From: Streptomyces venezuelae
GTDB lineage: Bacteria > Actinomycetota > Actinomycetes > Streptomycetales > Streptomycetaceae
Assembly: GCF_008642315.1 (NCBI RefSeq)
Contig: NZ_CP029192.1
Location: 1,612,001 to 1,676,000 of the forward strand
Reading direction: 5' to 3'
DNA: 64,000 bases
Shown: in pieces, positions 43,355 through 52,721 of the stretch
Layout of the letters: every line of letters starts with the position of its first letter
How positions within the stretch are numbered: position 1 is the first letter of the stretch
Translations under genes and position numbers: made by a program
The notes under the pieces: model-generated
Told to the model about the DNA's origin: nothing
What the model saw: only the letters and a program-made list of their open reading frames with translations
Database searches by the model: none

Positions 43355-45040
43355 GTGAGCGACGCCGAGCACCGGAAGCAGACCCCCGACGGAGCGGCCG
43401 AACTCCTGGTGCGCTGCCTGGAGAACGAGGGCGTCGAGGTGGTGTTCGGCGTGCCCGGCGAGGAGAACATCCGTTTCACCAACGCCCTCGCCCGCTCGGA
43501 GAAGATCCGCTACATCCTCACCCGGCACGAGCAGGCCGCGTCCTTCATGGCGGAGATGCACGGCCGGCTCACCGGCTCGGCGGGTGTGATGTCCGCGACG
43601 CTGGGGCCCGGCGCGATCAACCTGATGCTGGGCGTCGCCGACGCCATGACGAACAGCACGCCCGTCGTCGCGATCACCGCGCAGGTCGGCAAGGAGCGCA
43701 ACTACAAGGAGTCCCACCAGTTCGTGGACCTGGTGAGCATGTTCGCCCCGGTCACGAAGTGGTCGGCGGACGTCCCGGCCACCCGGGCCGTCCCAGAGAT
43801 GGTGCGGCGCGCGTTCAAGACCGCGGAGTCCGAGCGGCCCGGCGCCGTCTACCTCGCCGTGCCCGAGGACGTCGACGAGGCGACGGACGGCGCGGACCTG
43901 CGCCCGCTGCGCAGGGACGTCGTGCAGCCAGAGGCGCCGTCCCCGAAGCAGATCAAGCGGGCGGCGGAGCTGCTGCGGGAGGCACGCCGGCCGGTGATCC
44001 TCGCCGGACACGGCGCGGCGCGCGGCGGCGCCGAGGAGTCGCTGACGGCGTTCGCCACCGCGCTCGACGTGTCGACGGCGACCACCTTCCACGGCAAGGG
44101 CGTCCTGCCCGACGACCACCCGTGCGCGACCGGCACGTTCGGCTTCATGCGGCGCGACTACACCAACTTCGGGTTCGAGGAGGCCGACGTCGTCATCGCC
44201 GTCGGCTACGAGCTGCAGGAGTTCGACCCGTCCCGGATCAACCCGGACGGCGACAAGAAGATCATCCACATCCACCGCTTCCCGGCGGAGGTGGACGACA
44301 GCTACTCGGTCGACGTCGGCATCATCGGCGACATCTCCGCCTCCCTCGACGCCCTCGCCACCGCGCTCGACGGCCTGCGGTGGACCATCGACGACGAGGA
44401 CACCACGGCCACCCGCGCGCTGCTGGCCAAGGAACTCGAGCAGGGCGCCGCGGACGAGCGCTACCCGCTCGCCCCGCAGCGCGTCATCGCCGACACCCGC
44501 GCCGCGCTCGGTCGCGAGGACATCGTCCTGGTCGACACCGGCGCGCTGAAAATGTGGATGGCCCGGCTCTACCCGACGTACGCGCCGAACACCTGCCTCA
44601 TCTCCAACGGCTTGTCCACCATGGGCTTCTCGCTGCCGGGCGCGCTCGCGGTCCAGCTCGCCAGGCCGCAGACGAAGGTGCTGGCGGCGGTCGGCGACGG
44701 CTCGTTCCTCATGCACTCCCAGGAGATCGAGACGGCGGTCCGCGAGAACATCCCGCTGACCGTGCTGATCTGGGAGGACAACGGCTACGGGCTCATCAAG
44801 TGGAAGATGGACCTGGAGGTCGGGGAGAACTCCAACACCGACTTCGGCAACCCGGACATCGTCCAGTACGCCCGCAGCTTCGGCGCGAAGGGCTACCACA
44901 TCGAGTCCGCCAAGGACCTGCTGCCGACGCTCCGTGAGGCGCTGGCGGACCCGGGCGTGTCGATCATCAACTGCCCGGTGGACTACGCCGAGAACATGAA
45001 CCTCATCGAGCACCTCGGGCACCTCGACTCGGCGCTCTGA
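43355..45040 (+). CDS. Acetolactate synthase-like thiamine diphosphate enzyme (AlsS type)
   Basis: A 561-residue ThDP enzyme, most like catabolic acetolactate synthases, which join two pyruvates with loss of CO2. It has the three expected domains: PYR at about 12-175 with catalytic Glu59 in RHEQAASFMAE, a central domain to about 340, and PP at about 370-545 with VGDGSFLMHS and a metal-binding N at about 40 residues' distance (EDNGYGLIKWKM). The start is GTG 43355 with GGAGAGGA upstream. No acetolactate decarboxylase or small regulatory subunit gene is near, so its product may not be acetoin. Confidence 0.87.
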   Translation: MSDAEHRKQTPDGAAELLVRCLENEGVEVVFGVPGEENIRFTNALARSEKIRYILTRHEQAASFMAEMHGRLTGSAGVMSATLGPGAINLMLGVADAMTNSTPVVAITAQVGKERNYKESHQFVDLVSMFAPVTKWSADVPATRAVPEMVRRAFKTAESERPGAVYLAVPEDVDEATDGADLRPLRRDVVQPEAPSPKQIKRAAELLREARRPVILAGHGAARGGAEESLTAFATALDVSTATTFHGKGVLPDDHPCATGTFGFMRRDYTNFGFEEADVVIAVGYELQEFDPSRINPDGDKKIIHIHRFPAEVDDSYSVDVGIIGDISASLDALATALDGLRWTIDDEDTTATRALLAKELEQGAADERYPLAPQRVIADTRAALGREDIVLVDTGALKMWMARLYPTYAPNTCLISNGLSTMGFSLPGALAVQLARPQTKVLAAVGDGSFLMHSQEIETAVRENIPLTVLIWEDNGYGLIKWKMDLEVGENSNTDFGNPDIVQYARSFGAKGYHIESAKDLLPTLREALADPGVSIINCPVDYAENMNLIEHLGHLDSAL

Positions 45041-45049
45041 CCCGCCCGC

Positions 45050-45084
45050 GCGGCGCGGCCCGACTCCCGTACGGGCCGCGCCGC
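45050..45084. terminator. Strong hairpin terminator
   Basis: GCGGCGCGGCCCG at 45050-45062 pairs perfectly with CGGGCCGCGCCGC at 45072-45084, loop 9 bases. It lies 10 bases after the acetolactate synthase-like stop, in a convergent gene pair. Confidence 0.8.
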
Positions 45085-45222
45085 CCGGGCCGCTGTCACG
45101 CCTCGCGCGCAGGGTCCCGCCCCGAGGACCGCCCCGGGCAGGACTGCGCGAACTCGTGACGTCGCGTGCTGATCAGGACGCAGTCGTGTCTCCGCATACC
45201 CGACGAGGGGGCAAGGACGTGC

Positions 45223-46737
45223 TCAGGCAAGGAGCAGCTCGGTGATCTCATCGGCGAGCTCGGTGCCGAGCGAGCCCCAGCCGTCCTTGTAGCCGTAGAC
45301 GCTCGCCAGGGTGCGGGCGTCGTAGTCGCCGTTGAGGATGTCGATGTCGGTGGGGGTGATGAGCGAGGGATGGGCGACGCCGACGGCGCCCGAGACCCTC
45401 AGCAACTCCCTGCGCAGGGTGCGCAGGTAGCCCGCGGCCCGGACGGCCTTCGAGGGTGCGTCGATGCCGCGCGTCAGCCACGGGTTCTGGGTGGCGATGC
45501 CGGTGGGGCATGCGTCGGTGTGGCACTTCTGCGCCTGGATGCAGCCGATGGACAGCATCGCCTCACGGCCCACGTTGACCATGTCGACGCCGAGGGCGAA
45601 CGCGACGACGGCGTTCTCGGGCAGGCCGAGCTTGCCGGAGCCGATGAAGGTGATGTCGTCGGTCAGCCCGCGCTCGGCGAACACGCTGTAGACGCGGGAG
45701 AAGCCCATGCGGAACGGCAGGGACACCGAGTCGGCGAAGATCAGGGGAGCAGCCCCGGTGCCGCCCTCGCCTCCGTCCACGGTCACGAAGTCGACCCCTC
45801 GATCACCCTGTTCCATCAGGGAGGCGAGTTCCTCCCAGAAGGCCATCTCCCCGATGGCGCTCTTGATCCCGACGGGCAATCCGGTCTCCGTGGCGAGCAG
45901 TTCCACGAAGTCGAGCATCGAGTCCACGTCGTGGAACGCGGTGTGCCGCGACGGCGACGCGCAGTCCTTGCCCGCGGGGATGTCGCGGATCGCGGCGATC
46001 TCGTCGGTCACCTTCGCACCCGGCAGCATGCCGCCGAGCCCCGGCTTCGCACCCTGCGAGAGCTTGATCTCGATCGCCTTCACGGGCCCGCTCGCGACCA
46101 CGGACTTGAGCTTGTCCAGGTTGAACGTCCCGTCCTCGTTGCGGCACCCGAAGTACGACGTACCGATCTGGAGGACGAGGTCCCCGCCGTTGAGGTGGTA
46201 GGGCGACAGGCCGCCCTCGCCGGTGTTGTGCATCGTCCCGGCCAGCGCCGCACCCTTGTTGAGTGCCGTGACGGCCGCGCCGGACAGCGAGCCGAAGCTC
46301 ATCGCCGAGATGTTGACGACACTAGCCGGACGGAACGCCTTCGCGCGGCCTCGTGGTCCGCCGAGCACCTTTGCCGAGGGCAACGGCGCCTGCGCGTCGT
46401 GCAGATCGGGCAGCCGACCGGCGAACGTGCGCTGCTTCACGTACGCGTGACCCTGCTCATGCTCGACGTCGTCGTCGGTGCCGAACCCGAAGTAGTTGTT
46501 CTCCTCCTTCGCCGACGCGTAGATCCAGCTGCGCTGGTCACGGCTGAAGGGCCGTTCCTCGTCGTTGGACGTCACGACGTACTGCCGCAGCTCGGGGCCG
46601 ATCTTCTCCAGCAAGTACCTGGCGTGTCCCAGCACGGGGAAGTTCCTCAGCAGTGCGTGCTTCTTCTGCACGAGGTCGCGGGCGGCCACCAGCGCCAACG
46701 CCGTGGCGGCTGACGCGCCTATGTTCCGAGCACGCAT
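45223..46737 (-). CDS. FMN-binding glutamate synthase-like protein
   Basis: A 504-residue protein of the Glu_synthase (GltB C-terminal) family, started at ATG 46737. A short hydrophobic stretch at about 8-20 could anchor it. The FMN barrel covers about 90-450: SVVNISAMSFGSLSGAAVTA, IEIKLSQGAKPGLGGMLPGA, VTVDGGEGGTGAAPLIFADS and MVNVGREAMLSIGCI. Cys residues in GCIQAQKCHTDACP (C-x5-C-x4-C) match the 3Fe-4S ligands of glutamate synthase. The glutaminase domain and FAD subunit are absent, so it is not a full glutamate synthase; an electron-transfer role is possible. Confidence 0.88.
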   Translation of the reverse strand: MRARNIGASAATALALVAARDLVQKKHALLRNFPVLGHARYLLEKIGPELRQYVVTSNDEERPFSRDQRSWIYASAKEENNYFGFGTDDDVEHEQGHAYVKQRTFAGRLPDLHDAQAPLPSAKVLGGPRGRAKAFRPASVVNISAMSFGSLSGAAVTALNKGAALAGTMHNTGEGGLSPYHLNGGDLVLQIGTSYFGCRNEDGTFNLDKLKSVVASGPVKAIEIKLSQGAKPGLGGMLPGAKVTDEIAAIRDIPAGKDCASPSRHTAFHDVDSMLDFVELLATETGLPVGIKSAIGEMAFWEELASLMEQGDRGVDFVTVDGGEGGTGAAPLIFADSVSLPFRMGFSRVYSVFAERGLTDDITFIGSGKLGLPENAVVAFALGVDMVNVGREAMLSIGCIQAQKCHTDACPTGIATQNPWLTRGIDAPSKAVRAAGYLRTLRRELLRVSGAVGVAHPSLITPTDIDILNGDYDARTLASVYGYKDGWGSLGTELADEITELLLA

Positions 46738-47009
46738 GAAAGACGTTCCTCTCCTCGACTGGCCGAACCTCACCACGACCGGCTACCCCCCGCCAGCGAA
46801 ATGCCACGGGAGAGCGGCGAAGGCTCTCCTCTTGCGCGCGGTCGGGGAAACGGGCGCAGGGGCTGAGGCCGGAGACCTTCTCGAGGGTGGCCTCGGGTTT
46901 CCACGCCACAGCCGGGCCCGCGGTCCGGAAGTAGTTCGACGCCTCCACCGCCGTGCTCTGTCAGATGTTCACGGCTGTCGGGGTCTGCTCACCCCACCGG
47001 GCCGGGCCG

Positions 47010-48281
47010 TCAGAAACCGACCGCGTCCCGGATCAGCGGGCACGTCATGCAGTGGCCGCCGCCGCGGCCCCGGCCCAGTTCCGCGCCGACGATCTCGATG
47101 ACCTCGACGCCCGCCTCGCGCAGCAGCGCGTTGGTCTGGGTGTTGCGGTCGTAGGTGAAGACCACGCCCGGTTCCAGGGCGACGGCGTTGTTGCCGCTGT
47201 CCCACTGCTGGCGTTCCGACGCGTAGACGTCGCCGCCGGTCTCGATCACGCGCATCGAGGAGAGGCCGAGCGCGGTGGTGACGACGTCGACGAACGTGCG
47301 GGACCCCTCGTCGGTGATCGAGACGCCCGCGGGGCCTTCGCCGGGGCGGAGTGTGAAGGCGTGGACGTCGTCCATGATCTTCGGGTAGAGGGTGACGATG
47401 TCGCGGTCGGCGAAGGTGAAGACCGTGTCCAGGTGCATCGCGGAGCGGAGTTTCGGCATGCCGGCGACGATGACGCGTTCGGCGGCGCCGTTGGCGAACA
47501 GGGCGGCGGCGACCTGGGTGATGGCCTGGCGGGAGGTGCGCTCGCTCATGCCCATGAGGACGACGCCGTTGCCGACGGGCATGATGTCGCCGCCCTCGAA
47601 CGTCGCCTGGCCCCAGTCGAGTTCGGGGTCGCCCCACCAGACGGTGGCGCCGGTGAAGTCGGGGTGGAACTGGTAGACCGCCTTCATGAGGAGGGTCTCG
47701 TCGTGGCGGGCGGGCCAGTAGAGCGGGTTCAGGGTCACGCCGCCGTACAGCCAGCACGTGGTGTCGCGGGTGTAGAGGGTGTTCGGGAGGGGCGGCATCA
47801 GGTATTCGCCGACGCCGGTGGACTCGCGGACGAGGGAGACGTACGCGGAGCGGTACGCGTCGGGCAGGTCCGTGGTGGCGAGGCCGCCGATGAGGTACTC
47901 GGCGAGCCGCCGGGGCTCCAGCGTCTCCAGGTAGGCGCGGGTGTCGTCCATGAGGCCGATGCCGACCTGGTTCGCGGTGATCTTCCGCTCCAGGAGCCAG
48001 TCCCTGGCCCCGGGGACGCCCAGGGTCTGTGCGAGCAGGTCGTGCAGCTCGACGACCTCGACCCCGCGCTGCCGCAGCTCGGCGACGAACGCCGCGTGGT
48101 CGCGCTGGGCGTTCTCCACCCACATCACGTCGTCGAAGAGCAGGTCGGCGGAGTTGGTCGGGGTCAGGCGGCGGTGCGCGAGCGCGGGCGCGCAGACCAG
48201 GACCTTGCGGAGCCTGCCGACCTCGGAGTGGACACCGAAGCCCGGCCCGGCGGTGTGGGTGCTCGTCACGGTATGCCTCAC
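47010..48281 (-). CDS. arcA: Arginine deiminase
   Basis: A 423-residue guanidino hydrolase that turns arginine into citrulline and ammonia. Active-site motifs are all present: [17 protein letters not shown] at the start, [64 protein letters not shown], and [15 protein letters not shown] with nucleophile Cys411. No ornithine carbamoyltransferase or carbamate kinase gene is next to it. The divergent neighbour encodes an ornithine cyclodeaminase-like protein, so the two share a 72-base control region. Confidence 0.95.
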   Translation of the reverse strand: MRHTVTSTHTAGPGFGVHSEVGRLRKVLVCAPALAHRRLTPTNSADLLFDDVMWVENAQRDHAAFVAELRQRGVEVVELHDLLAQTLGVPGARDWLLERKITANQVGIGLMDDTRAYLETLEPRRLAEYLIGGLATTDLPDAYRSAYVSLVRESTGVGEYLMPPLPNTLYTRDTTCWLYGGVTLNPLYWPARHDETLLMKAVYQFHPDFTGATVWWGDPELDWGQATFEGGDIMPVGNGVVLMGMSERTSRQAITQVAAALFANGAAERVIVAGMPKLRSAMHLDTVFTFADRDIVTLYPKIMDDVHAFTLRPGEGPAGVSITDEGSRTFVDVVTTALGLSSMRVIETGGDVYASERQQWDSGNNAVALEPGVVFTYDRNTQTNALLREAGVEVIEIVGAELGRGRGGGHCMTCPLIRDAVGF

Positions 48282-48353
48282 CGGGTCGCTGTCGGGGTAG
48301 CCGTCGGGCTACTGGCAGTGAAATCTAACCCTTATACGGAAGGTTGTCCTGAT

Positions 48354-49280
48354 ATGCACATCGATGCCGGAGCCATTGAACGCCTCGTCCCCATGTCCGC
48401 CGCGATCGACGCGCTGGAGGTTGTCCTCGCCGCCGGTCTTGACCCGGAGGCGGAGCCGGACCGCGGGGTCGTGGACGTGCCCGGCGGGCAGCTGCTCATG
48501 ATGCCGTCGGCCACGGCGTCGTACGCGGGCGTGAAGGTCGCCACCGTCACGCCGGGCAACGCGGACCGCGGTCTCCCCCGCGTGCAGGGCCTCTACGTCC
48601 TCCTCGACGGCGGGACCCACACCCCGCTGGCCCTCCTGGACGGCATCGCCCTGACGTCGCTGCGCACCCCCGCCGTGTCCGGGGTGGCCGTCGGAAAGCT
48701 GGCGGTGCCGGACGTCGGGCGGCTCGTCGTCTTCGGGACCGGACCGCAGGCGTGGGGGCACGTGGAGGCGGTGCGGGCGGTGCGTCCCGGGCTGCGCCAC
48801 GTCGACGTGGTCGCGCGGAACGCCGACCGCGTGACGGATTTTGTGGCGCGCTGCCGCGCCCTCGGCCTCTCGGCGTCCGCGGCGACGGCGGACGCCGTGG
48901 CCCACGCGGACGTGGTCTGCTGCTGCACCACGGCACGCGAGCCCCTCTTCGACAGCACCCTGCTGCCCGACCACGCCACGGTCGCCGCGGTCGGCTCGCA
49001 CGAGCCGGACGCCCGCGAGGTCGACGCCCGTCTCGTGGGCCGGGCCACGGTGGTGGCGGAGTCCCGCGCGGTGGCGGCGCGGGAGTGCGGCGATCTGGTC
49101 CTCGCGGCCGCCGAGGGCACCTTCGACCTGGCGCGGGTGCACACCCTGGACGCCTTGGTACGAGGCGAGGTGCGGGTCGCGCAGGGGCGGCCGCGGCTGT
49201 TCAAGTCTGCAGGGATGGCCTGGGAGGACCTGGCCGTGGCGGCCGCCGCCTACGAACGGTGGGCGGCGGCCGCCGGGTGA
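48354..49280 (+). CDS. Ornithine cyclodeaminase / mu-crystallin family protein
   Basis: A 308-residue NAD-dependent enzyme, ATG 48354 with GGAAGG upstream. It has the family's substrate region (VDVPGGQLLMMPSATASYAG, with Lys in VKVATVTPGN), then ALTSLRTPAVSGVA and a Rossmann motif VVFGTGPQAWGHVEA at about 125-139. Relatives make proline from ornithine, or act on imino acids and alanine. Neighbourhood with arginine deiminase favours ornithine or arginine metabolism, but this is inference. The stop is followed by a hairpin. Confidence 0.87.
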   Translation: MHIDAGAIERLVPMSAAIDALEVVLAAGLDPEAEPDRGVVDVPGGQLLMMPSATASYAGVKVATVTPGNADRGLPRVQGLYVLLDGGTHTPLALLDGIALTSLRTPAVSGVAVGKLAVPDVGRLVVFGTGPQAWGHVEAVRAVRPGLRHVDVVARNADRVTDFVARCRALGLSASAATADAVAHADVVCCCTTAREPLFDSTLLPDHATVAAVGSHEPDAREVDARLVGRATVVAESRAVAARECGDLVLAAAEGTFDLARVHTLDALVRGEVRVAQGRPRLFKSAGMAWEDLAVAAAAYERWAAAAG

Positions 49281-49292
49281 GTGGCGGAGACC

Positions 49293-49320
49293 CCGAGCCC
49301 GACCCCGGCTCCGGGCTCGG
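49293..49320. terminator. Hairpin between convergent genes
   Basis: CCGAGCCCG at 49293-49301 pairs with CGGGCTCGG at 49312-49320. It lies between the cyclodeaminase-like stop and the stop of the molybdopterin oxidoreductase gene. Confidence 0.6.
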
Positions 49321-49330
49321 GCTCGGTCCC

Positions 49331-50647
49331 TCAGCCGCTCACCGTCACCGCGTGCCGTATCACCGCGCCGAACAGATATCCCTGGGTGTTGTGCACCGTC
49401 GTCGCCGGCTGGGTACGGCCCGCGGAGTCCGTGGCGCGGGAGAGGAGTTCGGCCGGGCCGGTCCTGGTGGGCTTCCACGGGAACGACCAGCGGGTCCAGG
49501 AACCCTCCTGCCCGCGGTCGTGCAGCCGCGCCGCCCGCCAGGAGGCGCCGCCGTCCGCGCTCACCTCGACCCGGGTGATCGCACCGCCGGCCGACCAGGC
49601 GCGGCCCGTGAGCCGGTGCCGGGTGTGCGCGGACAGATCCGCGTTCCAGGGGAGCTCGAAGGCCGACTTGATGGTCTGGCGGGTGAGCGGGGCGCTGCCC
49701 TCGGCCGGGTAGGCGTCGCCGAAGAGGCGGTAGAAGTCCGTGTTCCACGGTGAGTAGAGGGGCTCGGTGGAGACCTCGATGTCGCCCAGCCACTTGATCG
49801 AGGAGATGCCCACCCAGGACGGGGCGAGGAGACGCACCGGATATCCGTGGTCGGGCGGCAGAGGGGAGCCGTTCATCTCATACGCGAGGATGACGTCGTC
49901 CAGCGCCTTGGAGACCGGCATGGGGCGGCGCACCCGGCCGTAGCTCGTACCGTCCGACGTGACGTACTCGTCGTCGAGGCCGCGCGGCATGATGTCCACC
50001 GCACGGCGGGAGAGGCCGGCCTTCTGGAGGACGTCGGAGAGCCGTACGCCGCGCCAGTGGGCCACGCCGATCGCGCCCGTCGTCCACGGGGTGCCCGAGC
50101 CCGCCCGCCCCTGCTGCGTCGCGAAGAAGCTCCTCGCGTTGCCCGCGCACTCGACGAACGCCGTGCGCGTCACCGGCTTGAAGCGCCTGAGGTCCGCGAG
50201 GGTGAACTCCCGAGCGCGACCCGTCAGCCCGTCGCCCCAGATGTTCAGCTTCCAGGACGCCGCGTCGATGCGCGGGGTCGTCGTGTGGTTGCGGACGAAG
50301 AAGCGGGCGGCCGGGGTGGTGTAGCCGGTGTCGGCGAACGACTCGAAGCGGGCCTCCGCGTTCGTGCCGTGGATGATGAACCACTCCGGTGGGAGCGGCT
50401 TGACGATGCCGGGGCCCGCCGCCGCGGCGCGGGGCGCCGACAGGGCCACCGGCACGGTCGAGGCGAGGCCCGCGGCGGCGACCAGCCGCAGCAGATCCCG
50501 GCGCGCCACCCCTTCGGCGCGGGCCCGACCGGCCGCCCACTGGCGCAGTCTGCGCCGGTCGTACGACGCCTCGGACTCGGTTGGCTCCGAGGACTCCGAT
50601 GAATCGGTCGACTCCGCTGACTCTGATGACTCCGTGTGTCTCGTCAT
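49331..50647 (-). CDS. Tat-type sulfite oxidase family molybdopterin oxidoreductase
   Basis: A 438-residue enzyme, started at ATG 50647. The molybdenum-ligating Cys is Cys167 in FVECAGNARSF, and the pterin domain runs from about 85 to 310 (GVAHWRGVRLSDVLQKAG, PPDHGYPVRLLAPSWVGISS). A dimerisation domain of the Mo-co_dimer type ends the protein. Residues about 47-70 (VARRDLLRLVAAAGLASTVP) form a Tat-like signal with twin Arg, but it comes after an unusual 30-residue Ser/Glu/Asp-rich stretch. Substrate, sulfite or other, is not known. No heme-binding domain is fused. Confidence 0.88.
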   Translation of the reverse strand: MTRHTESSESAESTDSSESSEPTESEASYDRRRLRQWAAGRARAEGVARRDLLRLVAAAGLASTVPVALSAPRAAAAGPGIVKPLPPEWFIIHGTNAEARFESFADTGYTTPAARFFVRNHTTTPRIDAASWKLNIWGDGLTGRAREFTLADLRRFKPVTRTAFVECAGNARSFFATQQGRAGSGTPWTTGAIGVAHWRGVRLSDVLQKAGLSRRAVDIMPRGLDDEYVTSDGTSYGRVRRPMPVSKALDDVILAYEMNGSPLPPDHGYPVRLLAPSWVGISSIKWLGDIEVSTEPLYSPWNTDFYRLFGDAYPAEGSAPLTRQTIKSAFELPWNADLSAHTRHRLTGRAWSAGGAITRVEVSADGGASWRAARLHDRGQEGSWTRWSFPWKPTRTGPAELLSRATDSAGRTQPATTVHNTQGYLFGAVIRHAVTVSG

Positions 50648-50718
50648 GGCCTCACGGTAGGAACTACGGCGGCGGCGCACCGGAGAAAGCCATGATCTTC
50701 ATAATCGAGACATCTGAT

Positions 50719-51327
50719 TCAGGGAGTCGTCGTCGAGACCACGTAGACCATCGGGTGCCGCGCGTTCGAGCGGTCCACGACGACGTCCAGGGTGGGCGCC
50801 GGATCCTTCTGCGTGTGCGTGAGGCCGTACCAGGGGCCGGGCCCCGTGAACTCCCAGCCGACGACGTTCTGGTCGCGCTTGCTGATGGTGATGTCGTCGG
50901 CCTTGAACGCGCTTTCCTTGCTGCCGATCTGCTTGAGGAACCGGGTCAGGCCCGCGTTGCTGGTGAGGAACTGGACGTAGAGACGGCTGGTGCGCCAGTT
51001 GTTCGTCTCGTAGTACGCGACCTCTTCCGAGTACGGCTGGACCGGTACGTCGTACAGGCGCCGCTGCACGCGCGACGGCCAGCCCGCGGTGAGGCCCGTC
51101 GCGGAGTACTTGTCCTCCTTGTCGCGGCCGCTGTTGCGGCTCTGGTTCGCGGAGATCACCAGATAGCCGGCGGGCACGCCGATGAGCAGCACGATGATGA
51201 TCGCCGTCAGCCAGCGGCGGCGGATCATGTGGCTGCGGGCCTCGGTCTTGCGGGCCGGCCCCTCCCCGTCCGGCGGCTCGGGGGCGCCGGGGTGGTCCGG
51301 GGACGAGGGCTGGCGTGGCACGGTCAT
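50719..51327 (-). CDS. Single-pass membrane protein of unknown function
   Basis: A 202-residue protein with a Pro/Glu-rich cytoplasmic start, one membrane segment at about 40-58 (LTAIIIVLLIGVPAGYLVI), and an outside domain with Tyr/Trp-rich strands (SEEVAYYETNNWRTSRLYVQ, VVGWEFTGPGPWYGL). I do not recognise a family. It starts right before the ROK gene stop codon region on the same strand (the next stop and this start are adjacent), so the two are likely co-transcribed. Confidence 0.75.
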   Translation of the reverse strand: MTVPRQPSSPDHPGAPEPPDGEGPARKTEARSHMIRRRWLTAIIIVLLIGVPAGYLVISANQSRNSGRDKEDKYSATGLTAGWPSRVQRRLYDVPVQPYSEEVAYYETNNWRTSRLYVQFLTSNAGLTRFLKQIGSKESAFKADDITISKRDQNVVGWEFTGPGPWYGLTHTQKDPAPTLDVVVDRSNARHPMVYVVSTTTP

Positions 51328-52485
51328 CTACTGGGTTCCCTGGGATGTGCGGTCGTCGGTGCGGCGGGCCTCTGCGTAGCGCTCGTAGCGTTCGTAGCGC
51401 TCCACGCGGCGCCGGTTGGCGCGGCGGAAGCGGCGGGCGACGAGACGGGCCAGGTCGGCGGCGCCCACCATGCCGGCCTCGGGGCCGAGCTGGGCGCGGG
51501 CGATGCGGGCCTCGGGGCGGTAGCCGCGGCCGGTCAGGTGGCGGCGGAAGGCGTCGCGGGCCGGGCCGATCAGCAGGTCGTCGGCGGCGCTGACGCCGCC
51601 GCCGATCACGAAGCAGGAGGGGTCGAGGGCGGCGGCGAGGTTGGCGATGCCGACGCCGAGCCACTGGCCGATGTCCTGGAGGAGCTCGACGCACATGGCG
51701 TCGCCCTCGCGGGCCAGCTCGGTGATGAGGGGACCCGTGATGTCGGGGACGTTGCCCTTGACGCGCTCGATGATGCCGTACGCGACCGGGGAGTCGGCGG
51801 CGGCGAGCTCACGGGCCTCCCTGACGAGGGCGTTCCCCGAGCTGTACTGCTCCCAGCAGCCGCGGTTGCCGCACGGGCAGCGGTGGCCGCCGGGGACGAC
51901 CTGCATGTGGCCGAACTCGCCGGCCACGCCGAACTTGCCGCGCTTGACGGCGCCGTCCTCCAGGATCGCGCCGCCGATGCCGGTGCCGAGGGTGATCATG
52001 ACGAGGTGGTCCTCGCCGCGGCCCGCACCGAAGCGCCACTCCGCCCAGGCGGCGGTGTTCGCGTCGTTGTCGACCATGACGGGCACGGCGAGGCGGCCCG
52101 AGATGCGGTCCCGCAGAGGCTCGTTCCGCCAGGACAGGTGGGGCGCGAAGAGCACGCGGTTGCGGTCCGCGTCGACCCAGCCCGCGGCGCCGATGCCGAC
52201 GGCGTGCACGTCGTGGCGGTCGGAGAGGTCGAGGACCAGCTCGACGATGGTGTCCTCGACGACCTTGGGGCTCTTCGACTTGTCCGGGGTCTCCGTGCGG
52301 AGGGTCTCCAGGATGTTGCCGTCGGGGTCGACGACGCCCGCCATCACCTTGGTGCCGCCGATGTCGATGCCGACGGTGTTGACGCGGGGGGCCGTCAGAT
52401 GCGATCGGCGTTCGCGGGTGCCCACGGTCCGCAGAACGGTGGCTCGTGCGGAGCCGCGGTGCGCGAGGTCGCGGTAGGTGCTCAT
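51328..52485 (-). CDS. ROK family glucokinase-like kinase
   Basis: A 385-residue sugar kinase of the ROK family. The ATP motif is VGIDIGGTKVMAGVVD at about 38-53, catalytic Asp in VMVDNDANTAAWAEWRFGAG, EFGHMQVVPGGHRCPCGNRG holds the Zn-binding His and CxCGxxGCxE. It lacks the N-terminal HTH of ROK repressors, so it is an enzyme. The first 35 and last 35 residues (Arg/Tyr-rich ERYERYERYAEARR) extend past the normal family length; an internal start near codon 31 is possible. It lies downstream of the sugar ABC operon. Confidence 0.88.
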   Translation of the reverse strand: MSTYRDLAHRGSARATVLRTVGTRERRSHLTAPRVNTVGIDIGGTKVMAGVVDPDGNILETLRTETPDKSKSPKVVEDTIVELVLDLSDRHDVHAVGIGAAGWVDADRNRVLFAPHLSWRNEPLRDRISGRLAVPVMVDNDANTAAWAEWRFGAGRGEDHLVMITLGTGIGGAILEDGAVKRGKFGVAGEFGHMQVVPGGHRCPCGNRGCWEQYSSGNALVREARELAAADSPVAYGIIERVKGNVPDITGPLITELAREGDAMCVELLQDIGQWLGVGIANLAAALDPSCFVIGGGVSAADDLLIGPARDAFRRHLTGRGYRPEARIARAQLGPEAGMVGAADLARLVARRFRRANRRRVERYERYERYAEARRTDDRTSQGTQ

Positions 52486-52575
52486 TGCGGCGATTCTGCC
52501 TCACGGTGGCGGGACGGCGCACAACGGGACCCCGGCGCGGGGAGCGTATCGGCCGGGCCGGGCCCCGGGTGACCC

Positions 52576-52691
52576 GGGGGCGCGGGGAACTGCGCGCTCG
52601 GCCCACGAAAAGCCGCAGACGCGTCTGCGAGGTGCCCGGCAGACGCGCCTGCGGGTACGCCGTGGCCGATCGCGCAGTTCCCCGCGCCCCT
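52576..52691. repeat. REP-like inverted element, copy 1
   Basis: GGGGGCGCGGGGAACTGCGC at 52576-52595 pairs with GCGCAGTTCCCCGCGCCCCT at 52672-52691 over about 20 bases, and the inside repeats CCGCAGACGCG/AGACGCGCCTGCGG. Such paired elements are frequent between streptomycete genes. They can fold into a long hairpin at the end of the ABC operon, upstream of the ROK gene. Confidence 0.7.
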
Positions 52692-52721
52692 CAAAACAGG
52701 ACCCCGGCCCCGGGTGGCCCA

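Noticed and set aside
45223..46737. Calling the FMN protein a true glutamate synthase large subunit
   Set aside because: It lacks the N-terminal glutaminase domain, and there is no FAD/NADPH small subunit gene nearby.
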